From contig NZ_FOJY01000011.1 in NCBI RefSeq assembly GCF_900112085.1, positions 50,767-114,766 on the forward strand: a stretch of DNA of 64,000 nt, in the 5' to 3' direction. The notes under the pieces are model-generated. The model saw nothing but the letters and a program-made list of their open reading frames with translations. It did no database searches and was not told where the DNA came from. The stretch is from Acetitomaculum ruminis DSM 5522 (lineage in GTDB: Bacteria > Bacillota > Clostridia > Lachnospirales > Lachnospiraceae). Position 1 is the first letter of the stretch, and each line of letters starts with the position of its first letter. Both the position numbers and the translations under genes were made by a program. This document shows positions 63,932-64,000 of the stretch, in pieces.

Positions 63932-64000
63932 CCCATCAAGCTTTAGCTTGTGGGATGAAAGCCGACCAGTTTAACTCAGCCTCGCCTAAGCGGGGCTGTT
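63932..64000. mobile_element. Structured end, candidate IS200/IS605-type terminus
   Basis: GGCT...AGCC encloses a hairpin with arms CCCATCAAGC and GCTTGTGGG around TTTA. A second hairpin CAGCCTCGC/GCGGGGCTG follows and runs to the window edge. Hairpins of this CAAGC-TTTA-GCTTG type are common at IS200/IS605 ends and in their guide-like RNAs. No transposase or TnpB gene is visible in the window. Confidence 0.3.

Noticed and set aside
1..64000. tRNA or rRNA genes
   Set aside because: No cloverleaf with a TTCNANNC arm or rRNA-like stretch was noticed in any gap; a model-based scan would be needed to exclude them fully.

Overview
The window is AT-rich DNA with strong AGGAGG ribosome binding sites, intrinsic terminators, a preQ1 and a TPP riboswitch, and candidate sigma-28 promoters in front of chemotaxis and GGDEF genes. 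This fits a motile, obligately fermentative member of the Clostridia, most likely Lachnospiraceae; the species cannot be named from the sequence. Most genes from 1 to 43 kb lie on the minus strand. After that both strands are used.

Layout. 1-3.0 kb: a hybrid sensor kinase cut by the window edge. 3.3-9.5 kb: a sucrose PTS operon (scrA-scrB-scrK) that also carries the general phosphorelay genes ptsH and ptsI. 9.6-12.4 kb: queDECF for preQ0/preQ1 synthesis, behind a preQ1-I riboswitch and terminator. 12.4-17 kb: PAP2 phosphatase, MATE exporter and a second hybrid kinase. 17.1-21.5 kb: a four-gene operon like dlt but ordered ligase, carrier, MBOAT, SGNH protein, whose ligase lacks the usual substrate-amine aspartate. 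21.7-24.8 kb: a thiamine-precursor ABC operon behind a TPP riboswitch. 25-34 kb: small genes, a GNAT enzyme, a membrane zinc peptidase, an EAL protein, a chemoreceptor and Ktr-type potassium uptake. 34.3-42.7 kb: Rrf2 regulator, a FIST protein with a soluble chemoreceptor, two GGDEF enzymes and another chemoreceptor. 43.3-50.2 kb: histidine phosphatase, PucR-type regulator, PilZ protein, CDF transporter, three small or unknown proteins and a fourth methyl-accepting protein. 50.3-56 kb: a large secreted SGNH/leucine-rich/InlB-repeat protein, an acidic secreted neighbour, and an unknown membrane-anchored gene with a decayed tandem copy. 56.2-63.7 kb: membrane alpha/beta hydrolase, MscL with a zinc ribbon, methyltransferase, two small paralogous membrane proteins, a secreted YD-like repeat protein, a Pr6Pr-like membrane protein, a macrodomain protein, transposase and LytTR remnants, and an XRE regulator.

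The most unusual structural feature is a dispersed element of about 160 bp built of nested palindromes. There are four long copies, one compact copy and two end fragments, all in the same orientation and nearly identical. One copy lies in the que leader, two bracket the unknown gene and its pseudogene, and one fragment supplies the C-terminal codons of the XRE regulator. It looks like a non-autonomous mobile element or a structured RNA family.

Functional themes are surface and envelope modification (dlt-like operon, large secreted proteins), c-di-GMP signalling (one EAL, two GGDEF and one PilZ protein) linked to motility and chemotaxis (four methyl-accepting proteins), and sugar, cofactor and ion uptake. 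All identifications come from reading motifs by eye; no database search was possible.
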